From Verrucomicrobia bacterium ADurb.Bin006 (lineage in GTDB: Bacteria; Verrucomicrobiota; Verrucomicrobiia; Limisphaerales; J093): a DNA stretch of 64,000 nucleotides. Position numbers and translations under genes: made by a program. The DNA is taken from positions 29,947 through 93,946 of the forward strand of contig MWFF01000195.1 of the NCBI GenBank assembly GCA_002071485.1, given 5' to 3'. The notes under the pieces were generated by a model. It saw only the letters and a program-made list of their open reading frames with translations, did not search any database and was not told where the DNA came from. Shown one piece after another: positions 9,346 through 17,491 of this stretch; the stretch's first letter is position 1, and each line of letters opens with the position of its first letter.

Positions 9346-9814
9346 TGTAACTTTTTCCGCCAAATCCGTTATCTTTATGTATGGCCCAGAGTCCGAGCCT
9401 GACCGAGCGGGGCATCGCTATCGCGGTGTGTTCCGGCCACGGCGGTGTTTCCTGCCTTGGTGCCCTGCGGATCGGACCGGGTCTAGATTCTCACATGCGG
9501 CTCAGCGCCAAGGAGATCGGATCGAGGCTCGGGCCGCTGGCGGACCTGCCCGCCAGCGGGTCTGCTTCTGCACCGCGAAGCCTCAATCGTCCGTCCAGCA
9601 CAGCGACGTCACCGAAGGGCGCACTTGGCCGTTGTCGTCGTCAGGTCTCGCCACCCGGTGGACGACTGGATAAAGGGCGACCGGTGCGTTGTGTCTATGG
9701 AGTCTTTATGGGTTTGAGCAATTTCGAGTCCACATTTTCGTTCCACTTCGGAAGGATCGAAAGGGACCGGCGCAGGACTGTCGTATGACGCTAGATTGCG
9801 GGAGGAGAGACGCG
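9346..9814. other. intergenic region, no gene recognised
   Basis: About 470 bp between the repeat block and the DUF1573/rhodanese-like gene. Short frames show no recognisable domain. A small hairpin (cgctggcggacctgcccgcc, followed by agcggg) lies at about 9537-9560. An AT-richer stretch at 9348-9380 could hold a promoter, but no convincing -35/-10 pair was found. Confidence 0.4.
9801..9807 (+). promoter_or_regulatory. Shine-Dalgarno deciding the start at 9815
   Basis: ggaggag sits 7 nt before ATG 9815. The in-frame ATG at 9785 has no comparable site. This places the signal peptide at the very N-terminus of the protein. Confidence 0.75.
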
Positions 9815-11560
9815 ATGGCCGGTGCGGGTGTCCGGTCGCTGGGACTAATATTCGTGGTATTCGCGGACCTCTGCATTGGTCAGGGCGCTCCCCCGACCGT
9901 CGAACCTCGCCCGGCTGTCCTCATCCATCACGAGTCCCTTGGTCGACGTTCACTGGACCGAGAGTCCATCCATTCGGTCGTCTGGAACAATCACGGTCCC
10001 AACGCCTTCGATGTACGGCGGATTACGACTTCTTGCGACTGTGTGCAGGTACTCGCTTACCCGGCACACACCCCGCCTGGATCGACGCTCGACCTGCGCC
10101 TGCGGATCGCGCCGGATGCCCCAGGCGATTTCCTGTATTCGGTGGTAATTGAAGGAGAAGAGAACCAGGCAATGCTGCTGGCCCGTTTCGAGGTGACTGT
10201 CGCGGAAGTGATCAAGGAGCAGGCGAGTTCCGTGCTGGATCGTCAGGCATTGCTGATCCGACCTGACGAGGTGACTAAAGCGGCCCCGACGGGCGAGGTG
10301 CCGTTGGTCACGCCTTTGACACGTGCCACAACGAATACCTCCTGCCTACCCGCACTTCGCCTGCCTGCCGAAGCATCGGCGCAGGCAGGGGCACCCTCTC
10401 CCGTCGGACGGGAGAGGGATGGGGTGAGGGTACAGCCGGATTCATCCGAAGGCTGGATGATCGTGGATGTCCGTCCTCGCGAACGGTTTCTCCTCGGTCA
10501 CATCCCCGGTGCGTTAAATCTGTCGCTTCGCGAACTGCGGCTGCGAACCTTCCTGCGATCCAGGGCGCTCCTGATCGTGGCTGACGGGCACGACACCGGG
10601 TGTGTCCTTGATGAATGCGCGCTGCTCGCGGCGGCAGGTTTCACGCGGTTGCGGGTGCTCGACGGCGGGTTGTGGGCGTGGCAACGGTCCGGACGCGAGT
10701 TGGCTGGTATGGCGCCGCAATCCACCCGGCTGTTCGCGCTGGCGCCGGCCGAGGCGCTGCCGTTGTTGGGTCGGACGAATGTCTTGTGGGTAAGCATCGT
10801 CTGTCCCGACGAACTCGGCCCGGCAGAACCGTCTGCATCGGAGCCACGGTCACCCTCACCCGTCCCGCATGGCGAGACACCCTCTCCCGTCGGACGGGAG
10901 AGGGATGGGGTGAGGGGGTCGCCGGAGTTGACAGCTCCATCACCCTCACCCGTCCCGCATGGCGAGACACCCTCTCCCATCGGATGGGAGAGGGCCGGGG
11001 TGAGAGGGTCGTCGGAGTTGACAGCTCCGTCACCCTCACCCGTCCCGCATGGCGGGACACCCTCTCCCGTCGGACGGGAGAGGGCCGGGGTGAGAGGGTC
11101 GTCGGAGTTGACAGCTCCGTCACCCTCACCCGTCCCGCATGGCGGGACACCCTCTCCCATCGGATGGGAGAGGGATGGGGTGAGGGGTCTGTACAGCGTC
11201 TCGGGTAATTACATCGAGCGCTCCTCGCCCATCCAGTTGCCATCGGTCCACCAGTCGACAATCTCGGGCCTGCCCGAGTTGCTCGGCGAGCTTCAAGCCA
11301 GAGCAGCGCACCCCGAGTGCATTGTCGTTAGCAGCGACAACGCGGCTAACGACAACGAGGTTGGACTGCTGATCGGCGCCTACGTCGACACGCCAGTTTT
11401 GTTTGTTCGGGGAGGTGATGCCGCGCTGGCAGAGGCGATCACGATGGAGGCTCGGCTCGCCCACCGGCAAACGGTCCAGATGGTCAGTGGCCGTCAGACC
11501 GACACGGTCCGGGTCGGCGGCGTCGGGCGTGCGCGAGGGTGCTGTGGAAGAACCAATTAG
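9815..11560 (+). CDS. exported DUF1573 / rhodanese-like protein with repeat-encoded in-frame insertions
   Basis: The 581-residue protein begins with a signal-like segment (MAGAGVRSLGLIFVVFADLC). A DUF1573-like beta domain follows, with the typical TTSCDC motif. A rhodanese-like domain begins VDVRPRERFLLGHIPGALNL, but the usual catalytic Cys loop reads IVADGHDTGC, so sulfurtransferase activity is doubtful. A second, weaker rhodanese-like region appears to be split by repeat-derived sequence: one copy at about 10382-10432, before the first rhodanese domain, and four 90-bp copies at 10851-11190 (30 residues each, such as PSPVGRERDGVRG). The next gene starts 10 bp downstream with the same orientation, suggesting one operon. 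DUF1573 proteins are usually envelope proteins of unknown role. Confidence 0.8.
   Translation: MAGAGVRSLGLIFVVFADLCIGQGAPPTVEPRPAVLIHHESLGRRSLDRESIHSVVWNNHGPNAFDVRRITTSCDCVQVLAYPAHTPPGSTLDLRLRIAPDAPGDFLYSVVIEGEENQAMLLARFEVTVAEVIKEQASSVLDRQALLIRPDEVTKAAPTGEVPLVTPLTRATTNTSCLPALRLPAEASAQAGAPSPVGRERDGVRVQPDSSEGWMIVDVRPRERFLLGHIPGALNLSLRELRLRTFLRSRALLIVADGHDTGCVLDECALLAAAGFTRLRVLDGGLWAWQRSGRELAGMAPQSTRLFALAPAEALPLLGRTNVLWVSIVCPDELGPAEPSASEPRSPSPVPHGETPSPVGRERDGVRGSPELTAPSPSPVPHGETPSPIGWERAGVRGSSELTAPSPSPVPHGGTPSPVGRERAGVRGSSELTAPSPSPVPHGGTPSPIGWERDGVRGLYSVSGNYIERSSPIQLPSVHQSTISGLPELLGELQARAAHPECIVVSSDNAANDNEVGLLIGAYVDTPVLFVRGGDAALAEAITMEARLAHRQTVQMVSGRQTDTVRVGGVGRARGCCGRTN
10851..11190. repeat. 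four 90-bp in-frame tandem copies of the CCCTCTCCC palindrome
   Basis: Copies begin at 10851, 10941, 11031 and 11121, spaced exactly 90 bp. Each holds the hairpin ccctctcccgtcggacggga (then gaggg) and the flanks caccctcacccgtcccgcat and tggggtgaggg. Because 90 is divisible by 3 the reading frame is kept. The copies differ by a few bases (gtcggac/atcggat loop; gatgg/gccgg), so they are not an assembly artefact of one unit. Confidence 0.9.
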
Positions 11561-11570
11561 AGAGGAATCC

Positions 11571-14500
11571 ATGAAACCGAGTAAGTCAACACGATGCGTG
11601 TGTGCACTGCGGAGTATCTGCGCGATCCTGGCGCTCACCGCGGCCGCCTTTGCGCTGCAGGCCCAAACAGTGAACTGGGTTGGGGGCAATCTCTACAAAC
11701 TCTGGAGCGATCCGCTCAACTGGAGTCCGCAGGTCGTGCCACTCAATGGTGGCGGCGCCAATTACACCGTTATTGTGCCCGCCAATTCGAGCATCAGCTT
11801 CCTCCCCGACCTGACGGGAACGATCGATGCCTTGAGTTTCGGCGACAACAGCGTGCTCGATATCGCCGAGGACAGTCAGTTGGAGGTCGCTGGCGTGGGC
11901 GTCATACGTGGAACGGTCCAGACCGATGGCGCCAGGAGCGCCTTCCGGGCTCCGGATGGGGGGGTGGTGCTGGATTTCCATCCGCGGCTGTTGGCGAGGA
12001 ATGGCAGCCTCATCGTCGCTGGAAGCAGTATGTATCAATGGTCAGGATCCGATGCCGATGCGGGACTGCTGCTGGCAGACACCGATGCGACCATTGACCT
12101 CCGGAGCGTCCGTACGCTGAGTGTCGCCGGAGGTTCGAATGTCCGCATGTACACCGTCCGGGCGACAGAAAACGGTGTCATAGACCTTTCTGGGCTCGGC
12201 ACAGTCACCGGTCCTTCCGGAGACGACTGGCTGCAATTCAATCTGACAACCGGCGGCCGGATTTACCTGGACTCCCTGCAGCAGATCAGTGGTCGTGTGC
12301 GATTCAACGTGCATGTTCCAACCTTCGAACTGCCCCGCCTGGGGCATGCCGCGGCGACCGAATTCTTATTGAGTGACAACGTCGTCGTGAGCCTTCCACA
12401 ACTGCTGAGACTCCAGTCGGGCCGGATCGCATTGGCCGCGGGCGCCCGGCTCGACGCTGACGCGTTACTGGGCGTTCACGATGCAACAATTACAGTGGCG
12501 GACGGTGCATCGTTCGAGGCTCCACAACTTCAGACCCTTGAGCGGGTTCCGCTGGCCCTCGAAGGCACGGGCGCGTTTGTTGCGCCGAATCTATCGGCTT
12601 ATCGTGAAAGCGATTTGCCCATTGTTCCAGGACGTGACTTCCGGGCGGGAATACTGACGGACATCTACGGGGCCAGGCTTTCGGTGGCAGATGGCGCGGT
12701 CTTCCAGGTGGCCGCGACCGAATACGACACACCCGCGAATTGGACGTGGTACGGAACACTGTTTGGAGCCGATGGGGCCGGGTCGTTGTTGGATCTCTCC
12801 TCGTTGCGGACGATGCGCACGCGCTACTGCCATTGGAGCGGCTACGACTACCGCTACAAGGTGATGGCAAACAACAACGGGGTGGTGGACCTGTCGGGGC
12901 TGGAAAGCATCACCGGCCCCGAGTACAGCGACCGGCTGCTCGAGTTTAACGTGCGCAACAACGGCGACATCCGTCTGTCGTCGTTGCGCCAAGTGAGCCA
13001 ATACGTGCGCTTCAACATCGAGGTGCCGCGCTACGAAATGCCGGCCCTGGAAGCGGCCGACCACACAGCTTTCGTGTTGGGAGATGGAACAGTGCTCGAG
13101 GTGCCCGGCCTGACCTCCTTGAGCGAGGGCTGCTCGATCGGGTGGGGTTTCAACAGTGAGATCAAAGCGCCACAACTGCGCAACTTCGTCAACAGCGGGC
13201 TGAGTCTCTCGCCTGGGCGGATACTGACCGTGCCCGCCTTTACCAATGTTTACGGGGCCCGCTTCGAGGTGAGCGGGGGTCGGACGTTCGGTGTGGCCGC
13301 GACCGAATACGACACACCTGCGAATTGGACGTGGTACGGAACAATGTTTGGAGCCGATGGGGCCGGGTCGTTGTTGGATCTCTCCTCGTTGCGGACGATG
13401 CGCACGCGCTACTGCCATTGGAGCGGCTACGACTACCGCTACAAGGTGATGGCAAACAACAACGGGGTGGTGGACCTGTCGGGGCTGGAAAGCATCACCG
13501 GCCCCGAGTACAGCGACCGGCTGCTGGAACTCACGGTTGGCACCAAAGGCTCCCTGCTCCTCGGACCTGTCGATGTTTTGCAGTACACAAGCCTGCGCGC
13601 CATGGATAGCGGCTCGCGGTTGAACTTCGCTGCGCTTCACCTCCATGCCCCGGTCCGGCTTTCAGTCGGCACCCGCGCTACGTGTGCTGTGCAAGGCGAC
13701 TTCCTCTTTGAAAACACCGACGCCAACAGCATCGTCATCGAGGGCGCCTACCTGCAGATGGACGGCACGCAACCGCAGCGGTTGGAAGTGGGCGGGAAAG
13801 ACCTGGGGCCGACTGGGGCGACGACACGTAATTTCGGGTACAGCCAGTTGATTGTGGGCGAGACCAACCGGGCGAGTGTAGTGCGGTTGGTTGACACCAT
13901 CGACAATGGAAATCGCGGCGCGGGTGGCGACCCGGAATGCCTCTACCTCTACGGCATGGACAGCGCTGGGCTGCGCCTGCTCAACGGCTCCCGGCTCATT
14001 CTGAATGGACTGAAGGTGTACGCACTGGTGAACGGGCAGATGCAGTCGCTGGCCAACCTGATCCCGGCGGGGACGAACTCGGCGCCGTTCGGTGAGGGTT
14101 TCATCGCGCTCACCGGGGGCCCAAAGATCACGAACATGGTGCCGGCGATCGCCCTGTTGCCGCCGGTGGGTTCGGTCGAGGTCAGCTTCGACATCCCGAT
14201 CGACGAGACCAGCTTCTCGGCGGGCGATGTCACCATGCTCGGACCCGGCGGTGCCGTTCCCATCACATCGGTGACGAAGATCGAGGGCAACACCTATCGC
14301 CTTGCCTTTGTGCCGCAAGCCGCCAGCGGAGTGTACACCGTCCGTGTCGGGCCTGGCGTCGATGAACTGGCTGGCAACCTGACAGGGATGGATCAGGACG
14401 GGGACGGCCTGAGCGGCGAGGCCGAGCAGGACGTCTTCGTGGGCACGTTCACGATTGACGGAGACGCGCCACAGATTGTCGGCGCTTTCTCGGTTCAGAA

Positions 14501-16517
14501 TGGCACGAAGATCGGCGTGGAGTTCGACGAGATCGTCGATGTCACCGCGGCGACGAGCGTCGGCACTTATAGAGTCAACGGCGCAGCTCCGCAACAGGCG
14601 GAACTGAAGGATGACGAACGTTCGGTGGTGTTGACCGTCCCGGCACTGCTGGGCGATTCGTTCGAGCTGACAGTGACCGACTTGGGAGATGCGCTGGGAA
14701 ACCGTGCAACACTCGATACCATTGGAACCATTCTCGGCCTGGAACATCGGGATCTGGGTACGCCGGGCACCGACCCGCGCGAGCGGGGTTCCGTGGTGAC
14801 GTTCGATGGCAACCGGTTCGAGAACGTTGCGGGCGGTTCGGCAATCTGGAACAAACAGGACGCGGGCCAGTGGCTATTCGAGCGGCGTGTCGGCGATTTC
14901 GATGTTTGCGTCCAACTGGAAAGCCTCAAGAAGACGGGCTCGTGGACCCAGGCGGGCTTGATCGCCCGCGAGTCTGCCGACGCAAAAAGCCGTCACGTTT
15001 ATGTGCATGTCCAATACGGCACTGGTAACAACCGCTATGCGGCGGGTTGTCGCGCCAGCACGGGTGGCGATACCGCCTATTGGCCGGAAACCCCCACTAG
15101 TGTCCATGTCCCGGTCCCGAACGCCTGGATGCGTCTCAAGCGGGAGGGCGATGTCTTCATCGCCATGCATGGCACTAACGGCACCGACTGGATCGAGTAT
15201 GCGCGTCTGACACAGAGCCTGCCAGGCACGCTGCTGGTGGGTCTGGCGACCTCCGCGGTCAACAACAATGCTGGCCAAGCGACAACGGCCATTTACCGTC
15301 ACTTCGACGACTTGACGCCCGGGTTCCTGTCGGTGCCGCAGAATCAGGCCCTGGTCTCAGGTGCTACCGCCGTCTTCGGTGTGGTGGCGCGGGGCGAAGC
15401 GCCGTTGAGTTACCAGTGGTTCCATGATGGCGTGCCGATCGACGGAGCGACCAATCCCACCCTCGAGTTGACGAACGTTCAGATCGCCGATGTGGGTGAC
15501 TACCGCGTGCGCGTGAGCAACGCCTTGGGCGAGAACCTCAGCACCGTCGCCACACTGTCGGTGGACGGCGTCGGTGTGGGCGGTGGCCTTGAAGCGGACG
15601 TATCGCCCTCGCCGCTGGGGGACGGCGCCGTCACCATTCAGGACTGGGTAGTGAGTGGCCGGTTGGTAGCAGCCTTGGATGAGCCGGTTAATTCGAGCCA
15701 GTTCCAGCGGGCCGACTGCGCCCCAGCCCCGTGCGGAGATGGCCGATTGAGTGTGGCGGACTGGACGCAGACAGGCCTGTACGCGGCGGCCTTGGTGGAA
15801 CCGATTCCGACTGGCTGCGGTCCCACTGAGCCCTCCGGGTTGATCCGGCCTGTCGGATTGGCGCAACAGGGGCCAGACGGACCCTCGCGGCACTTCTGGC
15901 TCAAAGCGATCCCGTCGCTCGGTGGACTGTCCGTCGAAGTCCGCGTGATGGTGTCCGCACAGGGCGACGAGAACGCGGCAGGCTTGAGCGTAGTGTTCGA
16001 TGCAACGGCACTGCGTTTCGCCGGGGCGGCTCCAGGCCTGGCGGCGGCAGACGCCGTGCTGCAAGTCAACCCACGGCAGGCGGCGGAAGGGCGCGTTGGC
16101 CTGGCGCTCGCGCAAAGTGCCGGTGCGGCCTTCGCTGCTGGTGACATCGAATTGGCCCGCCTGCAGTTTGTCGCACTGGGAACGCAAGAGGAAACTGCCA
16201 TCGATTTTGGAGACCGTCCGATCGGACGCGAGGTCGTGAACATCCAAGCGGAGGTGTTGGAAGCCGGGTATCAGGGCACCACCATCCAGGTACTGGCCAG
16301 GCCGAAGCTCGAGAGCCTGGCGATGGTGAAGGATGGCGGGTTGGAGTTCGAGTTCTCGGCCGAAGCGGGTTTGGAGTGGATCATCGAGGTCTCTTCCGAC
16401 TTGAAGGCTTGGACTGAGTTGGCCAGGCGCGTAGCTATTGGCGGGACACTCCGGTTTGCTGACGACGCACCGGCCGAGGAAGGACGGCGGTTCTACAGAC
16501 TGCGTCGCGTGGAGTGA
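11571..16517 (+). CDS. giant secreted protein with beta-repeat region, Ig-like, dockerin-like and cohesin-like modules
   Basis: The 1648-residue protein starts at ATG 11571 (AGAGAGGA lies 4-12 nt upstream) with a signal peptide (ILALTAAAFALQAQ). Residues 35-800 form a beta-rich repeat region typical of passenger-like surface proteins; residues about 380-456 are repeated almost identically at 575-651. A Big/Ig-type region follows near 860-1060, then a concanavalin-like region with WTQAGLIARES (about 1080-1240) and an Ig-like domain at 1257-1332 (YQWFHDGVPIDGATNPTLEL). A duplicated dockerin-like motif (DVSPSPLGDGAVTIQDW and DCAPAPCGDGRLSVADW) lies at 1343-1410 and a cohesin-like domain at about 1440-1574. 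The C-terminal module ends RRFYRLRRVE. A structural or adhesive surface role is inferred; no enzyme domain is seen. Confidence 0.85.
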   Translation: MKPSKSTRCVCALRSICAILALTAAAFALQAQTVNWVGGNLYKLWSDPLNWSPQVVPLNGGGANYTVIVPANSSISFLPDLTGTIDALSFGDNSVLDIAEDSQLEVAGVGVIRGTVQTDGARSAFRAPDGGVVLDFHPRLLARNGSLIVAGSSMYQWSGSDADAGLLLADTDATIDLRSVRTLSVAGGSNVRMYTVRATENGVIDLSGLGTVTGPSGDDWLQFNLTTGGRIYLDSLQQISGRVRFNVHVPTFELPRLGHAAATEFLLSDNVVVSLPQLLRLQSGRIALAAGARLDADALLGVHDATITVADGASFEAPQLQTLERVPLALEGTGAFVAPNLSAYRESDLPIVPGRDFRAGILTDIYGARLSVADGAVFQVAATEYDTPANWTWYGTLFGADGAGSLLDLSSLRTMRTRYCHWSGYDYRYKVMANNNGVVDLSGLESITGPEYSDRLLEFNVRNNGDIRLSSLRQVSQYVRFNIEVPRYEMPALEAADHTAFVLGDGTVLEVPGLTSLSEGCSIGWGFNSEIKAPQLRNFVNSGLSLSPGRILTVPAFTNVYGARFEVSGGRTFGVAATEYDTPANWTWYGTMFGADGAGSLLDLSSLRTMRTRYCHWSGYDYRYKVMANNNGVVDLSGLESITGPEYSDRLLELTVGTKGSLLLGPVDVLQYTSLRAMDSGSRLNFAALHLHAPVRLSVGTRATCAVQGDFLFENTDANSIVIEGAYLQMDGTQPQRLEVGGKDLGPTGATTRNFGYSQLIVGETNRASVVRLVDTIDNGNRGAGGDPECLYLYGMDSAGLRLLNGSRLILNGLKVYALVNGQMQSLANLIPAGTNSAPFGEGFIALTGGPKITNMVPAIALLPPVGSVEVSFDIPIDETSFSAGDVTMLGPGGAVPITSVTKIEGNTYRLAFVPQAASGVYTVRVGPGVDELAGNLTGMDQDGDGLSGEAEQDVFVGTFTIDGDAPQIVGAFSVQNGTKIGVEFDEIVDVTAATSVGTYRVNGAAPQQAELKDDERSVVLTVPALLGDSFELTVTDLGDALGNRATLDTIGTILGLEHRDLGTPGTDPRERGSVVTFDGNRFENVAGGSAIWNKQDAGQWLFERRVGDFDVCVQLESLKKTGSWTQAGLIARESADAKSRHVYVHVQYGTGNNRYAAGCRASTGGDTAYWPETPTSVHVPVPNAWMRLKREGDVFIAMHGTNGTDWIEYARLTQSLPGTLLVGLATSAVNNNAGQATTAIYRHFDDLTPGFLSVPQNQALVSGATAVFGVVARGEAPLSYQWFHDGVPIDGATNPTLELTNVQIADVGDYRVRVSNALGENLSTVATLSVDGVGVGGGLEADVSPSPLGDGAVTIQDWVVSGRLVAALDEPVNSSQFQRADCAPAPCGDGRLSVADWTQTGLYAAALVEPIPTGCGPTEPSGLIRPVGLAQQGPDGPSRHFWLKAIPSLGGLSVEVRVMVSAQGDENAAGLSVVFDATALRFAGAAPGLAAADAVLQVNPRQAAEGRVGLALAQSAGAAFAAGDIELARLQFVALGTQEETAIDFGDRPIGREVVNIQAEVLEAGYQGTTIQVLARPKLESLAMVKDGGLEFEFSAEAGLEWIIEVSSDLKAWTELARRVAIGGTLRFADDAPAEEGRRFYRLRRVE
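12708..13524 (+). repeat. near-identical internal duplication, 232 bp, offset 585 bp
   Basis: 12708-12939 and 13293-13524 match with only a handful of differences (acacacccgcg/acacacctgcg; acactgttt/acaatgttt). Both encode VAATEYDTPANWTWYG(T)... and ...SLRTMRTRYCHWSGYDYRYK. The offset of 585 bp keeps the frame, so this is a recent duplication of one beta-repeat module or the product of gene conversion. Confidence 0.9.
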
Positions 16518-16611
16518 ATCCGGCAAGTGACCCGGTATGATTGTTGATCGCGTGAGCAGAACCGCGACAGAGGGTGGGAGAGGAGCCGCACAGCGGATGG
16601 CCTGCGCGCCC

Positions 16612-16836
16612 TCACCCCGGCCCTCTCCCGTCGGACGGGAGAGGGAGGGTAGACCGGCGCCGTCTGGGGGTCGGGGTGCGGTTTTCTCGGGGCGCGTCGT
16701 GGGTGTTCCATCTCCCGTCGGACGGGAGAGGGGGGGCAGGCCGGCGCCGTCTGGGGGTGGGGGTGCGGTTTTCTCGGGGCGCGTCGTGGGTGTTCCCTCT
16801 CCCATCGGATGGGAGAGGGTTAGGGTGAGGGGGACG
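16612..16836. repeat. palindromic repeat element, left flank of the DUF559 gene
   Basis: Starts ccctcaccccggccctctcc and ends gggagagggttagggtgagg. It contains three hairpins of the cgtcggacg/catcggatg type separated by a spacer (ggcgccgtctgggggt... ...gcgtcgtgggtgttcc) that occurs twice. The element matches the one at 17294-17462 in the same orientation. Its end supplies the stop codon of the DUF559 gene (minus strand, reading ccctaa). Confidence 0.85.
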
Positions 16837-17302
16837 AGTCGGTTGATCTGTCGGGCTCGCGCCGCGGCGGCGGCAAGGCTTGGTTGTCAGGATGCGGCAT
16901 CCGCTCCTGTAAGACACGCCACAAATTCTCGATCAGATTCCGTCGATCTTCGGATTTCACCAGTTGATGGTTCCAGACCCGCTTCACCAGGATGCCGCGC
17001 GCAGCGAGGATCGCATCCCGATTGGCATCATACCGACGCCTCTCGGGATGCCCATGACCGAATCCATCCAACTCAACCGCCAGCCGAGCTTCGAAGCAGT
17101 AGAAGTCGAGGAAATACGGAGCTTCGGGATGCTGGCGCCGGAATTTGTAGCCGGCCAATCGACGGGACCGCAGCAAGCGCCACAAGCGACGCTCGGCCCA
17201 AGTGGATTGGCGACGCAACTCCCGCGCTCGGTCGATGTCCTCCATGGTGCGAACAAATAGGCCCGGAAACGGGATTTGGCAACTGGTTGCAGTCACCCTC
17301 AC
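16820..17302 (-). CDS. DUF559 (VSR-like) endonuclease-domain protein
   Basis: The core STWAERRLWRLLRSRRLAGY, then KFRRQHPEAPYFLDFYCFEA and RLAVELDGFGHG, matches the DUF559 family, related to very-short-patch-repair endonucleases. The family pattern is an 'E..LW..LR......fRRQ....yivDFyc....L.iElDG..H' arrangement. The internal ATG at 17245 (MEDIDRARELRR) is the likely start; GTG 17302 lies inside the flanking repeat. The C-terminal residues PDRSTDSSPSP are encoded at and within the repeat boundary. The gene fits almost exactly between two direct copies of the palindromic element. DUF559 function is not established, though a DNA-nicking activity is plausible. Confidence 0.85.
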   Translation of the reverse strand: MRVTATSCQIPFPGLFVRTMEDIDRARELRRQSTWAERRLWRLLRSRRLAGYKFRRQHPEAPYFLDFYCFEARLAVELDGFGHGHPERRRYDANRDAILAARGILVKRVWNHQLVKSEDRRNLIENLWRVLQERMPHPDNQALPPPRREPDRSTDSSPSP

Positions 17303-17462
17303 CCCGGCCCTCTCCCGCCTGCCTACGCCAAGGCTTCGGCAGGCGGGTCGGACGGGAGAGGGAGGCTAGGCCGGCGCCGTCTGGGGGTGGGGGTGCGGTT
17401 TTCTCGGGACGCGTCGTGGGTGTTCCCTCTCCCGTCGGACGGGAGAGGGTTAGGGTGAGGGG
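17294..17462. repeat. palindromic repeat element, right flank of the DUF559 gene
   Basis: Direct copy of the left-flank element: ccctcaccccggccctctcc, then the spacer beginning ggccggcgccgtctgggggt, closing with gggagagggttagggtgagg. Its first hairpin loop carries an inserted second palindrome (cgcctgcctacgccaaggct, then tcggcaggcggg). It ends 30 bp before the RHS gene start and may affect its transcription or mRNA structure. Confidence 0.85.
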
Positions 17463-17491
17463 TTCGGTACGAGTCATCTTTAGCTTTGCGC

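Noticed and set aside
10440..10700. Active rhodanese sulfurtransferase
   Set aside because: The domain has the VDVR and HIPGA motifs, but the active-site Cys loop is not conserved (IVADGHDTGC), so only 'rhodanese-like' is supported.
17486..17491. TTG 17486 as the start of the RHS gene
   Set aside because: ATG 17492 is two codons later and gives a normal signal peptide. There is no ribosome-site reason to prefer TTG.
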